Source: JACCZX01 sp963829995 (GTDB lineage Bacteria; Pseudomonadota; Gammaproteobacteria; Burkholderiales; Burkholderiaceae_F). Taken from it: a stretch of DNA of 64,000 nt. Location of the stretch: assembly GCA_963829995.1 (NCBI GenBank), contig CAWHKW010000022.1, positions 445,955 through 509,954 on the forward strand, written 5' to 3'. The translations under genes were made by a program, and so were the position numbers. Below, one piece after another: positions 42,841 to 52,244 of this stretch. The notes beneath the pieces are model-generated. The model searched no databases. It saw only the letters and a list, made by a program, of their open reading frames with translations, and was not told the DNA's origin. Position 1 is the first letter of the stretch. Every line of letters begins with the position of its first letter.

Positions 42841-43662
42841 ATGCGCATCGCGCTCGGCATCGAATATGACGGCGCGACGTTTACCGGCTGGCAAACCCAA
42901 ACCGGCGGGCGGGGCGTGCAGGACGCCGTAGAAAGCGCGCTGGCACAGATCGCTGGCAGCGCGATTGCAACCATCTGCGCAGGCCGAACCGACAGCGGTG
43001 TTCACGCGCTCGATCAAGTCGTCCACTTTGATACTGATGCCACTCGGCCATTGACGGCTTGGGTGCGCGGCGTCAACCGGTTCTTGCCGGCGTCAGTGGC
43101 GGTTCGGTGGGCGCGACCGGTTGGCGAGAAATTTCACGCTCGCTACGGTGCACGCCGCCGCCGCTACGACTATTGGATCTTGAATACGCCGGTGCGGTCG
43201 CCGCTAGCGCACACACGCGCAGGCTGGGTTTTTCGACCGCTCAACGAGAATGAAATGGTGCAGGCGGCGACGTACTTGGTTGGCCAACATGACTTCACAT
43301 CGTTCCGCTCGGCCGAGTGCCAGGCAGCCACGCCGGTGCGACAGCTTGAAAAGTTGCTGGTTGAGCGAAGGGGGCCGTTGGTCCGCATTAGCGTCACCGC
43401 GAATGCATTCCTGCATCACATGGTGCGCAACATCGTAGGCGGGCTTGTCTACGTCGGCGTCGGCAGGCGGCCGCACAGTTGGATCAAAGACGTGCTGCAG
43501 GCGCGTGACCGGACGGCAGGTGCGCCCACATTTTCAGCCGCCGGGTTGTATCTGGCGCGGGTCGAGTACGATCCTGCGTTGGGCTTGCCGGCTCCGGGTG
43601 CAGAGCCGATCTGGATTAATGCGTACACGAATCAAGATTTGCGGGCTAACGCGGGAGGCTGA
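42841..43662 (+). CDS. truA: tRNA pseudouridine(38-40) synthase TruA
   Basis: The protein has 273 residues. TruA makes pseudouridine at positions 38-40 of tRNA anticodon arms. It starts M-R-I-A-L-G-I-E-Y-D-G-A-T-F-x-G-W. The catalytic Asp is in A-G-R-T-D-S-G-V-H-A, and F-L-H-H-M-V-R-N-I-V-G is present. No ribosome site is visible; a strong hairpin ends 8 bases before ATG. The last 44 bases overlap trpF in another frame. Confidence 0.96.
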   Translation: MRIALGIEYDGATFTGWQTQTGGRGVQDAVESALAQIAGSAIATICAGRTDSGVHALDQVVHFDTDATRPLTAWVRGVNRFLPASVAVRWARPVGEKFHARYGARRRRYDYWILNTPVRSPLAHTRAGWVFRPLNENEMVQAATYLVGQHDFTSFRSAECQAATPVRQLEKLLVERRGPLVRISVTANAFLHHMVRNIVGGLVYVGVGRRPHSWIKDVLQARDRTAGAPTFSAAGLYLARVEYDPALGLPAPGAEPIWINAYTNQDLRANAGG

Positions 43663-44245
43663 CGTGGCCGCCGCCGTAGCGGCCGGCGCCGATGCGATCG
43701 GGTTCGTCTGTTATCCAAAGAGTCCGCGTTACGTTGCACCGATCCGGCTGCGTGCTCTGGGCCGTGAACTTGGTGTGTTCGCGGCACCGGTACTGCTGTT
43801 CGTCAATGCTGCTTCCGACTTGGTCGAAGGCGCGCTTGAAATGATGCCCAATGCGTTGCTGCAATTTCATGGCGACGAGCACGAACCCGCGTGCAGCCGG
43901 TACAAGCGCCCGTACATCCGGTCGGTGGCGATGACTGATGAAACCGATCTGGCTGTTTTCGAAAGCGAATTTGCATCAGCGGCTGCGCTGCTGGTCGACG
44001 CCCCCACCGATGACTTCGGCGGCAGCGGCCAGACATTCAACTGGTCGCGCCTGCCCAAGAAGCGCGCCAAGCCGCTGGTGCTCGCGGGCGGGCTGAACAC
44101 CGATAACGTCAGCGCCGCGATTGCCGAGGTGCATCCGTACGCAGTCGACGTCAGCAGCGGCGTCGAGCAGCAACCGGGCAGAAAGAGCACGACCAAGATC
44201 GAAGAGTTCATTGCCGCGGTACGGCGTGCCGATCAACGCGCATGA
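43619..44245 (+). CDS. trpF: Phosphoribosylanthranilate isomerase
   Basis: TrpF performs the Amadori rearrangement in tryptophan synthesis. The family N-terminus (T-R-I-K-I-C-G-L-T-R) follows ATG 43619, inside the end of truA, giving 208 residues and a 44-base overlap. The frame is open further upstream to 43445 but encodes no family sequence. The catalytic Cys is in K-I-C-G-L, and the end V-D-V-S-S-G-V-E-Q-Q-P-G-R-K-S binds phosphate. ATGA overlap with trpB. Confidence 0.95.
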   Translation: MRTRIKICGLTREADVAAAVAAGADAIGFVCYPKSPRYVAPIRLRALGRELGVFAAPVLLFVNAASDLVEGALEMMPNALLQFHGDEHEPACSRYKRPYIRSVAMTDETDLAVFESEFASAAALLVDAPTDDFGGSGQTFNWSRLPKKRAKPLVLAGGLNTDNVSAAIAEVHPYAVDVSSGVEQQPGRKSTTKIEEFIAAVRRADQRA

Positions 44246-45441
44246 AGCCATACGACCTTCCTGATTCGCACGGCCATTTTGGTCCCTACGGCGGAATCTT
44301 TGTTGCCGAGACGCTGATGCATGCGCTCGACGAGTTGCGCTCGGCCTATTTGAAGTATCAACACGATCCCGAGTTCGTCGCTGAATTTCAGCATGAGTTG
44401 AAGCACTTCGTCGGGCGCCCGAGCCCGATCTACCATGCGCGGCGCTGGTCCGAACTGCTCGGCGGCGCGCAAATTTATTTGAAGCGCGAAGATCTGAATC
44501 ACACTGGCGCGCACAAGATCAACAACACTGTCGGGCAGGCGCTGCTCGCGAAGCGCATGGGCAAGCCGCGCGTAATCGCGGAAACGGGTGCCGGCCAGCA
44601 TGGTGTTGCTACCGCGACAGTCGCCGCTCGCTACGCGATGGAGTGCGTCGTTTACATGGGCGAGGAAGACATGGCGCGGCAGGCGGCCAATGTCTATCGC
44701 ATGAAGCTGTTGGGGGCGACGGTAGTGCCGGTCAGCAGCGGCAGCCGCACGCTGAAAGATGCGCTGAATGAAGCGATGCGCGACTGGGTCACCAACGTCG
44801 AAAATACTTTCTACATCATCGGCACAGTCGCAGGCCCGCACCCGTACCCGATGATGGTGCGCGACTTCAATTCAGTCGTCGGCAAGGAGTGCATCGAGCA
44901 GATGCCCGAGATCGCCGGGCGTCAGCCCGATGCGGTGATCGCGTGCGTTGGGGGCGGCAGCAATGCAATGGGAATTTTTTACGACTACATCGCGCACAAG
45001 GATGTGAAGCTGATCGGCGTCGAGGCGGCAGGCGAAGGGCTTGCGAGCATGCGACACGCGGCGAGCCTGCAGCGTGGCGTGCCCGGCGTATTGCACGGCA
45101 ATCGCACCTATCTGCTTCAAAACGACGACGGACAGATCATGGAAACGCATTCGGTCAGCGCCGGGCTCGACTACCCGGGTGTCGGTCCCGAGCACGCGTG
45201 GCTGAAGGACGAAGGCCGCGCGGAGTATGTCGGCGCCACCGATGAAGAAGCGCTGCGGGCGTTCCACGACTGCTGCCGCATCGAAGGCATCATTCCGGCG
45301 CTCGAATCCAGCCACGCGCTGGCGCACGCGGGCAAGCTCGCGCCGACGTTGCCAAAGGATTCGATTCTGCTGGTCAATCTGTCGGGTCGCGGCGACAAAG
45401 ACTTGCACATCGTCGCTGACCGACAAGGTATGAAGTTCTGA
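44242..45441 (+). CDS. trpB: Tryptophan synthase beta chain
   Basis: The protein has 399 residues. TrpB joins indole and serine using PLP. The PLP lysine is in L-N-H-T-G-A-H-K-I-N-N, the phosphate loop is G-G-G-S-N-A, and E-T-G-A-G-Q-H-G-V-A is intact. It overlaps trpF by four bases and trpA by one. Many Burkholderia carry an extra methyltransferase gene between trpB and trpA; none is present here. Confidence 0.98.
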   Translation: MKPYDLPDSHGHFGPYGGIFVAETLMHALDELRSAYLKYQHDPEFVAEFQHELKHFVGRPSPIYHARRWSELLGGAQIYLKREDLNHTGAHKINNTVGQALLAKRMGKPRVIAETGAGQHGVATATVAARYAMECVVYMGEEDMARQAANVYRMKLLGATVVPVSSGSRTLKDALNEAMRDWVTNVENTFYIIGTVAGPHPYPMMVRDFNSVVGKECIEQMPEIAGRQPDAVIACVGGGSNAMGIFYDYIAHKDVKLIGVEAAGEGLASMRHAASLQRGVPGVLHGNRTYLLQNDDGQIMETHSVSAGLDYPGVGPEHAWLKDEGRAEYVGATDEEALRAFHDCCRIEGIIPALESSHALAHAGKLAPTLPKDSILLVNLSGRGDKDLHIVADRQGMKF

Positions 45442-46259
45442 TGTCGCGCATTGCGGGCCGCTTTAATGAACTAAGCGCTCGCGGTCGCAAGGGGCTGATT
45501 GCGTACGTGTGTGCGGGCGATCCCACACGCGCGTCAACCGTGCCGGTGATGCATGCGCTGGCGCGCGCGGGCGCCGACGTTATCGAGGTCGGCGTTCCGT
45601 TTTCGGATCCGATGGCCGACGGCCCGGTGATCCAGCGTGCCGCGGAGCGTGCAATTCGCAATGGCGTCGGGCTGAAAGACACGATCGCGATGGTTGCTGA
45701 GTTTCGCAGATCGGATAAGGTCACACCGGTCGTTCTGATGGGATACGCCAATCCGCTCGAGCGTATGGGGCGCGCCGAGTTCGCGCGTGCCGCACAGGCT
45801 GCCGGGGTCGACGGTGTGATCGTGGTCGACTATCCACCGGAGGAAGCGGTTGAATGGTCGGCGCAATTGAAGGGTGCAGGCATTGATCCGATCTTCCTGG
45901 TGACGCCTACGACGACTGACGCGCGAATAGCGGCAATCGCGGCGCAGGCGGCAGGGTTTCTGTATTACGTCAGCTTGAAAGGCATCACCGGTGCTGGACA
46001 TCTCGACGTTGCGGCCGTTGCGTCCCGGTTGCCTGTGATCCGCCGCTACACCGGCCTGCCGGTTGCAGTGGGCTTTGGCATCCGTGACGCCGCGAACGCG
46101 CAAGCGGTGGCGCAAGTAGCCGATGCAGTCGTGATCGGCTCGCGCATTATTGAGGAGATGGAAGCCGTTTCGAACGAGCGCGCCGCACAAGCCGCCGAAC
46201 AGTTCGTTGCCGGCATTCGAATCGCGATCGACAACGCGCCGGTCGTGCGCGCTGCTTAA
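45441..46259 (+). CDS. trpA: Tryptophan synthase alpha chain
   Basis: The protein has 272 residues. TrpA cleaves indole-3-glycerol phosphate and channels indole to TrpB. The catalytic Glu and Asp are in V-I-E-V-G-V-P-F-S-D-P-M-A-D-G, and V-G-F-G-I-R phosphate binding is present. The start overlaps the trpB stop (TGATG). accD follows after 17 bases, the standard trpFBA-accD order. Confidence 0.97.
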   Translation: MSRIAGRFNELSARGRKGLIAYVCAGDPTRASTVPVMHALARAGADVIEVGVPFSDPMADGPVIQRAAERAIRNGVGLKDTIAMVAEFRRSDKVTPVVLMGYANPLERMGRAEFARAAQAAGVDGVIVVDYPPEEAVEWSAQLKGAGIDPIFLVTPTTTDARIAAIAAQAAGFLYYVSLKGITGAGHLDVAAVASRLPVIRRYTGLPVAVGFGIRDAANAQAVAQVADAVVIGSRIIEEMEAVSNERAAQAAEQFVAGIRIAIDNAPVVRAA

Positions 46260-46276
46260 GGACAGACGGACAAACG

Positions 46277-47137
<861 letters not shown>

Positions 47138-47172
47138 AGGCTATTGAGCTGATCAGTCTGACAAAAATTCCG

Positions 47173-48503
47173 TTGCCGGACGCAGAGCGGCCGGCTCCGC
47201 CGGAACCTTTCAACTTGGCTTGAGCGAATCGAGCGGCTGCATGCAAAGCCGATCGATCTTGGTCTCGATCGGGTGCGAGCCGATTGCGGATCGTCTCGGT
47301 CTGCGGCTCGACTTTCCGACCATCACTGTCGGCGGCACCAACGGCAAGGGATCGACGTGCGCGATGCTCGATGCAATCCTGCGCTCTGCCGGCTATCGCG
47401 TTGGGCTCTACACATCGCCCCACTTGTTGCGGTTCAATGAACGCGCGCGAATCGACGGGATCGACGCTAGCGATGAGGCGTTGATCAGCCAGTTCGAAGC
47501 GGTCGAGCAAGCCCGCGGCGATACGACGCTGACGTACTTCGAGTTCACGACGCTGGCCATTGTGCGGCTGTTTGCCCAGTCGAAGTTGGATGCCGCCGTG
47601 CTCGAGGTCGGGCTCGGCGGCCGGCTCGACGCGGTCAACCTTTTCGATGCCGATGTCGCGATCGTCACATCGGTGGCGATGGATCACATGGATTACCTGG
47701 GCGCGACGCGCGAGTTGATCGGCGCCGAAAAAGCTCACATTTATCGTGCCGGACGGCCGGCAATTTGCAGCGATCCCGAGCCTCCGCTGGCGCTCCTTGA
47801 GCATGCGTCCGCCATTGGCGCAGACCTGTGGCGCTTCGGCCACGACTTCAACTACCAGGGCGATCGGCAGCAGTGGGCATATGCAGGGCGCCACACGCGG
47901 CGCGCGAGTTTGCCGTACCCGGCGTTGCGCGGTGCGAATCAGTTACTGAACGCCGCGGGAGCATTGGCCGCGCTCGAAGCGTTGGCGTCGAGGCTGCCGG
48001 TATCGCAGCAAGCGGTGCGGCAAGGGTTATTAACCGTTCACCTTCCGGCGCGCTTCCAGGTATTGCCCGGCAAGCCTGCGATCGTTCTTGACGTCGCTCA
48101 CAATCCGCACGCTGCTGCGGTTCTTGCGCAGAACCTCGACATGATGGGCTTCTATCCGCAAACGTATGCAGTGTTTGGAATGCTGAATGACAAGGATGTT
48201 GGCGGCGTCGTCGCGAAGGTCGGTAACAAGATTGATCACTGGTATGTCGCACCCACGAGCGGTGCACGTGGTGCATCTGCTGCGACCATCGCACGACACA
48301 TCCGGGCGGCTATGCCAGCTGCGTCGGTGAGCGAACATGCAAGCGTTGCAGCCGCGCTTGCTTCAGCGCGTGAACGCGCGACTCCCGATGATAGAATTTT
48401 GGCGTTCGGTTCTTTCGTTTCTGTGGCTGAAGCGATGCGCGCAATCGCCGAAACGAGCGGAACGGTCTTAGCGGCCCCTTCGCAAGCAACACAATCGCAC
48501 TAG
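47173..48503 (+). CDS. folC: Folylpolyglutamate/dihydrofolate synthase with N-terminal frameshift
   Basis: FolC adds glutamate to folates and makes dihydrofolate. The ATP loop G-G-T-N-G-K-G-S-T and the rest lie in the frame ending at 48503. The expected N-terminal helix (W-L-E-R-I-E-R-L-H-A-K-P-I-D-L-G-L-D-R-V-R-A) is encoded from about 47213 to 47281 in a different frame and joins I-A-D-R-L-G-L if one base near 47282 is removed. Even then no ATG, GTG or TTG is found in that frame; TTG 47173 in a third frame is a tentative start and would need another shift near 47212. The main frame alone starts at TTG 47220 and lacks this segment. Confidence 0.9.
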
Positions 48504-48526
48504 CGCCAGTCCCGCACGGAGTATTC

Positions 48527-49207
48527 ATGGCCTTCTGGCGCCGAAAAGACAACGCAGCCGGCACCCCACCAAGACGAGCGTCCACACGCTCGGCCGACGA
48601 CGCTTCGAAGCGGGTCGAGCCGGTCGACATCGTGCGCGTGCGCGCGCGGCGCCGACTGATCGGGGCGGCCGCGCTGCTGCTCACGGTGGCGATTGTGGTT
48701 CCGATGGTGCTGGACCCCGAGCCCAAACCCGCATCCGACAACATCGCAATCGATATTCCGAGCGAAAAAACGCCGTTTACGCCGCGACTGGTGTTGCCGC
48801 CGGTGCCCGCGCCCGAGAACGTCCCGGTTGCCCCGCCGCCTGAGGTCGCACCGCCGGCAGAGAAGGCCGAAGAGCTGCCTAGCAAGGCCGTCGACGGCAA
48901 GAAAGTCGAAGAGCAGCGTGCACGCGCGCTGCTTGAAGGCAAATCGAAGGCAGGCTCGGCGGGCGCAAACGATAAGGTCGCCAGGTTCGCCGTGCAGGCC
49001 GCAGCCCCTGCGAGCGAGACCGCAGCGCGAGATCTTGCAGAGCGGCTGAAAAAAACGGGCTTTGCCCCATATATGGAAAAGGTGGATACGAAGCAGGGTG
49101 CACGCTATCGAGTGCGGCTTGGCCCGTACGCGTCACGCGATGAAGCCGACGATGTACGTACTCGCTTGAAAGCGCAAGGTATTACTGCCAACTTGATTAC
49201 TCTCTGA
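48527..49207 (+). CDS. dedD: SPOR-domain cell-division protein (DedD-like)
   Basis: The protein has 226 residues: a cytoplasmic basic N-terminus, one membrane helix (about residues 45-64: L-I-G-A-A-A-L-L-L-T-V-A-I), a Pro/Glu-rich periplasmic linker, and a C-terminal SPOR domain (about 148-226; V-R-L-G-P-Y-A-S-R-D-E-A). SPOR domains bind denuded septal peptidoglycan. DedD acts in late division. It is placed after folC as usual, but cvpA, which normally follows, is missing and purF starts 66 bases later. Confidence 0.92.
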   Translation: MAFWRRKDNAAGTPPRRASTRSADDASKRVEPVDIVRVRARRRLIGAAALLLTVAIVVPMVLDPEPKPASDNIAIDIPSEKTPFTPRLVLPPVPAPENVPVAPPPEVAPPAEKAEELPSKAVDGKKVEEQRARALLEGKSKAGSAGANDKVARFAVQAAAPASETAARDLAERLKKTGFAPYMEKVDTKQGARYRVRLGPYASRDEADDVRTRLKAQGITANLITL

Positions 49208-49273
49208 CGGGCCTATTGCATCGATGCCCACCCTGCGTACCATGCCCATCGCGACAGCGCGAGGAGACACTCG

Positions 49274-50791
49274 ATGTGCGGCATTGTCGGTGTAGTGGCC
49301 ACCGGCCCGGTCAACCAGCTGCTGTACGACTCGCTACAGCTGCTGCAGCATCGCGGTCAGGATGCGGCGGGTATTGCGACCGGCGCGGGCAGCTCGTTTT
49401 CGATGTGGAAAGGCCAGGGCATGGTGCGGGAGATCTTCCGCACGCGAAACATGCGCAATCTGACGGGAAACGTCGGCATTGCTCATGTGCGTTATCCGAC
49501 TGCCGGCTCAGCGTTCAGCGTCGAAGAAGCACAGCCGTTTTACGTCAACGCGCCGTTCGGCATCACTCTCGGACACAACGGCAATCTGACCAACGCGGAA
49601 CAGCTGAAAAGCGAAATGTTCCGCATCGATCGCCGTCACATCAATACGAATTCGGACTCGGAAATCCTGCTCAACGTGCTGGCGCACGAGCTGCAGGAGG
49701 GAACGTCCAGCTATACGCTTGACCCGTCGACGATTTTTCGCGCGGTCGCGGCGCTGCATCGACGCGTACGTGGCGCCTACGCGTGCGTTGCGCACATTGC
49801 CGACCACGGCATCGTCGCGTTTCGCGACCCGTACGGAATTCGTCCCCTTGTCTACGGCGTCAACGAAACCGATGCAGGGACCGAGTATCTGGTCGCCAGC
49901 GAATCGGTGGCACTCGAAGGGCTGGGTTTCAAATTCGTGCGCGACGTCGCGCCCGGCGAGGCGATCTTCATCGACATCGACGGCAACTTCTATTCGCAGC
50001 AGTGCGCCGAGAGCGCATCGCTGAATCCGTGCATCTTCGAATACGTTTACTTCGCGCGGCCGGACTCGGTCATGAACGGCGTCAGCGTGTACAGCTCGCG
50101 TCTGAAGATGGGCGAGTACCTGGCGGAAAAGATTCGCAAGCAGGTTCGCGCCGGCGACATCGATGTCGTGATGCCGATTCCCGATACGTCGCGCCCGGCG
50201 GCGATGCAACTTTCGGCCAGGCTGGGCCTGGAATTTCGTGAAGGGTTCTTCAAGAACCGTTACGTGGGTCGCACGTTCATCATGCCGGGCCAGGCGGTGC
50301 GCAAGAGAAGCGTCCGACAGAAACTGAGCGCGTTGCCAACCGAGTTCAAGGGCAAGAATGTTTTGCTGGTCGACGACTCGATCGTGCGCGGAACCACATC
50401 GCGCGAGATCGTAAACATGGCGCGCGAAGCCGGCGCCCATAAGGTGATCTTCGCGTCGGCGGCTCCTCCGGTGCGCTATCCCAACGTGTATGGCATCGAT
50501 ATGCCGACTCGCAGTGAGCTGATCGCGCACGGCCGCTCCGACGACGAGATCCAGCGCTTGATCGAGGCCGACGGACTTGTATACCAGGACATCGATGCAA
50601 TGAAGCGGTCGGTTTCCGAGCTCGGACCTCATCTGACTAGCTTCGAAGCAAGCTGCTTTGACGGCAACTACGTCACCGGCGATGTGACGCCCGAATATCT
50701 CGACCGGCTGGAAGCCGCGCGCGAGCTGGCCGCTATTGCCGAGAGCGATCCTTACTCGCAATTGAATTTGAACCTCGCGCAGGCCGACTGA
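49274..50791 (+). CDS. purF: Amidophosphoribosyltransferase
   Basis: The protein has 505 residues. PurF makes phosphoribosylamine from PRPP and glutamine, the first committed purine step. The N-terminal nucleophile is Cys2 (M-C-G-I-V-G-V), so no propeptide is present. The glutaminase signature G-H-N-G-N-L-T-N is intact, and the PRPP loop reads L-L-V-D-D-S-I-V-R-G-T-T. GAGGAGAC precedes ATG 49274. metZ follows with its own riboswitch leader. Confidence 0.97.
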   Translation: MCGIVGVVATGPVNQLLYDSLQLLQHRGQDAAGIATGAGSSFSMWKGQGMVREIFRTRNMRNLTGNVGIAHVRYPTAGSAFSVEEAQPFYVNAPFGITLGHNGNLTNAEQLKSEMFRIDRRHINTNSDSEILLNVLAHELQEGTSSYTLDPSTIFRAVAALHRRVRGAYACVAHIADHGIVAFRDPYGIRPLVYGVNETDAGTEYLVASESVALEGLGFKFVRDVAPGEAIFIDIDGNFYSQQCAESASLNPCIFEYVYFARPDSVMNGVSVYSSRLKMGEYLAEKIRKQVRAGDIDVVMPIPDTSRPAAMQLSARLGLEFREGFFKNRYVGRTFIMPGQAVRKRSVRQKLSALPTEFKGKNVLLVDDSIVRGTTSREIVNMAREAGAHKVIFASAAPPVRYPNVYGIDMPTRSELIAHGRSDDEIQRLIEADGLVYQDIDAMKRSVSELGPHLTSFEASCFDGNYVTGDVTPEYLDRLEAARELAAIAESDPYSQLNLNLAQAD

Positions 50792-50809
50792 TGTAGGTAT
50801 AGTTCACGC

Positions 50810-50862
50810 ACGCGCCGATTTGAATCAGCTTGCGGGCGCTTAACAAATTCGGCTAAAGCGAT
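50810..50862 (+). promoter_or_regulatory. SAM-II (metA/metZ-type) riboswitch
   Basis: In the purF-metZ gap, GCGCC (50812-50816) pairs with GGCGC (50835-50839) around GATTTGAATCAGCTTGC. This is followed by TTAACAAATTCGGCTAAAG (50840-50858). The G-A-T-T-T-G-A, G-C-T-T-G-C, T-T-A-A-C-A-A-A and G-C-T-A-A-A blocks match what I recall of the SAM-II aptamer, which precedes methionine genes including metZ in proteobacteria. A -10-like TATAGT lies at 50798-50803. No covariance search was run. Confidence 0.82.
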
Positions 50863-50871
50863 GGTGAAGAC

Positions 50872-50909
50872 ACCCGCCTAGCTGACATTTACGTTGAGGC
50901 GGGTTTTTT
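50872..50909 (+). terminator. Intrinsic terminator/SD-sequestering hairpin in the metZ leader
   Basis: ACCCGCC (50872-50878) pairs with GGCGGGT (50898-50904) across a 19-base loop, followed by six T (50904-50909) directly before ATG 50910. It has the form of a rho-independent terminator. Its 3' arm contains GAGGCGGG, the only Shine-Dalgarno-like sequence for metZ. The hairpin could therefore act on both transcription and translation, downstream of the SAM-II aptamer. Confidence 0.8.
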
Positions 50910-52145
50910 ATGTCCAAAGAAATCGACGAGGCGGCTGGTTTCGATACGCGTGCGGTTCGCGCGGGCACGCAACGGTCACAGTTCAACGAGCACAGCGAAG
51001 CACTGTTTCTGACGTCAAGTTTCGTGTTCGATAGCGCTGCGCAAGCCGCTGCACGCTTTTCGGGCGCCGAAGCCGGCAACGTTTATTCCCGCTTTACCAA
51101 TCCGACCGTGACGATGTTCGAGCAGCGCCTGGCGTCGCTCGAAGGCGCCGAGGACTGCTTGGCCACCGCCTCGGGCATGGCGGCGATCATGGCGACCTGC
51201 CTGGCGACACTGCGGGCTGGGGATCACGTGATTTGCGCTGCGAATGTTTTCGGCGCGACGATCCAGTTGTTTTCGAATCTGCTTTCGCGGTTCGGGATCG
51301 CGGTGACCTACGTCGATGCCACTGACATCGGCGCGTGGCGTGCGGCCGCTACTGCAAACACACGGCTGCTCTATTGCGAAACGCCGTCGAATCCGCTGAT
51401 GGAGCTTGTCGATCTGGCTCAGTTCGGTGATTTCGGGCGATCGATTGGCGCACTGTCGGTCGTGGATAACTGCTTTTGCACGCCGGTATTGCAACGGCCA
51501 CTTGAATTCGGCGTGGACGTGGTGATTCATTCGGCGACGAAATATCTTGATGGGCAGGGACGAGTGCTTGGCGGCGCCGTGCTGGGCTCGAGAGCTTTCA
51601 TTCGCGATCAGTTGCTGCCGGTGCTTCGCAGCAGTGGACCGAGCCTCTCGCCCTTCAACGCATGGGTGTTGCTGAAGGGGTTGGAAACGCTCCCGATACG
51701 CATGCGGGCGCAGAGTGCTTCGGCGCAGGCGTTGGCCGAGTGGCTTGAAACTCGCGCCGAGATTGCGCGCGTGCACTTTCCCGGCCTGCCATCGCATCCT
51801 CAGGCAGCGTTGGCTCGGCAGCAACAGTCGCAGGCTGGCGCGGTCGTCGCATTTGAGGTCAAGCCCGACGATTCGGACCCGCTGTCGCAGCGCGAACTAG
51901 CCTGGCGTGTCATCGACGCGGTTCGCACAATGTCGATCACTGCCAATCTTGGCGATACCCGTTCGACGATCACCCACCCCGCGACCACCACGCACGGTCG
52001 GATCGCCCAGGCAGACCGCGAGCGCGCAGGCATCAGCGAAGGTTTGATCCGCGTGGCCGTCGGCCTCGAATCGGTTGACGATTTAAAGCGGGATCTGGCA
52101 CAGGCTCTGGCGTCCGGAGGGGCTCGCCAGCCGCGCCGCGATTGA
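50910..52145 (+). CDS. metZ: O-succinylhomoserine sulfhydrylase
   Basis: The protein has 411 residues of the Cys/Met metabolism PLP family. The opening G-F-D-T-R-A-V-R-A-G and Y-S-R-F-T-N-P-T fit MetZ. PLP lysine is Lys211 in H-S-A-T-K-Y-L-D-G-Q-G-R. It forms homocysteine from O-succinylhomoserine and sulfide. The SAM-II riboswitch and terminator upstream strongly support a methionine role. With metY at 26150, the cell has two direct sulfhydrylation enzymes. Confidence 0.95.
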   Translation: MSKEIDEAAGFDTRAVRAGTQRSQFNEHSEALFLTSSFVFDSAAQAAARFSGAEAGNVYSRFTNPTVTMFEQRLASLEGAEDCLATASGMAAIMATCLATLRAGDHVICAANVFGATIQLFSNLLSRFGIAVTYVDATDIGAWRAAATANTRLLYCETPSNPLMELVDLAQFGDFGRSIGALSVVDNCFCTPVLQRPLEFGVDVVIHSATKYLDGQGRVLGGAVLGSRAFIRDQLLPVLRSSGPSLSPFNAWVLLKGLETLPIRMRAQSASAQALAEWLETRAEIARVHFPGLPSHPQAALARQQQSQAGAVVAFEVKPDDSDPLSQRELAWRVIDAVRTMSITANLGDTRSTITHPATTTHGRIAQADRERAGISEGLIRVAVGLESVDDLKRDLAQALASGGARQPRRD

Positions 52146-52167
52146 CCCCCGAGCCCGGTCGCCGTAC

Positions 52168-52193
52168 AATTCCGACTAATTTGATCGGGAATT
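52168..52193. promoter_or_regulatory. Putative IscR operator upstream of iscR
   Basis: ATTCCGACTAATTTGATCGG followed by GAATTT (52169-52194) is an imperfect dyad 50-75 bases before iscR. It resembles the Fe-S-IscR type 1 site pattern (C-C-G-A-C-T, A/T-rich centre, near-complementary half). It would give negative autoregulation of the isc operon. The right half is imperfect. Confidence 0.55.
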
Positions 52194-52244
52194 TTTGAGG
52201 TCGGCCTAGGTCGAATTCAAGGTTCCCAGTAAGCGAAGCGATTT

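Noticed and set aside
47220..48503. folC simply starting at TTG 47220
   Set aside because: The first about 20 residues in this frame do not resemble FolC, while the expected helix is found in the overlapping frame just upstream.
49216..49722. 168-codon frame between dedD and purF as a candidate cvpA
   Set aside because: It overlaps purF, is Arg/Cys-rich and lacks the membrane helices of CvpA.
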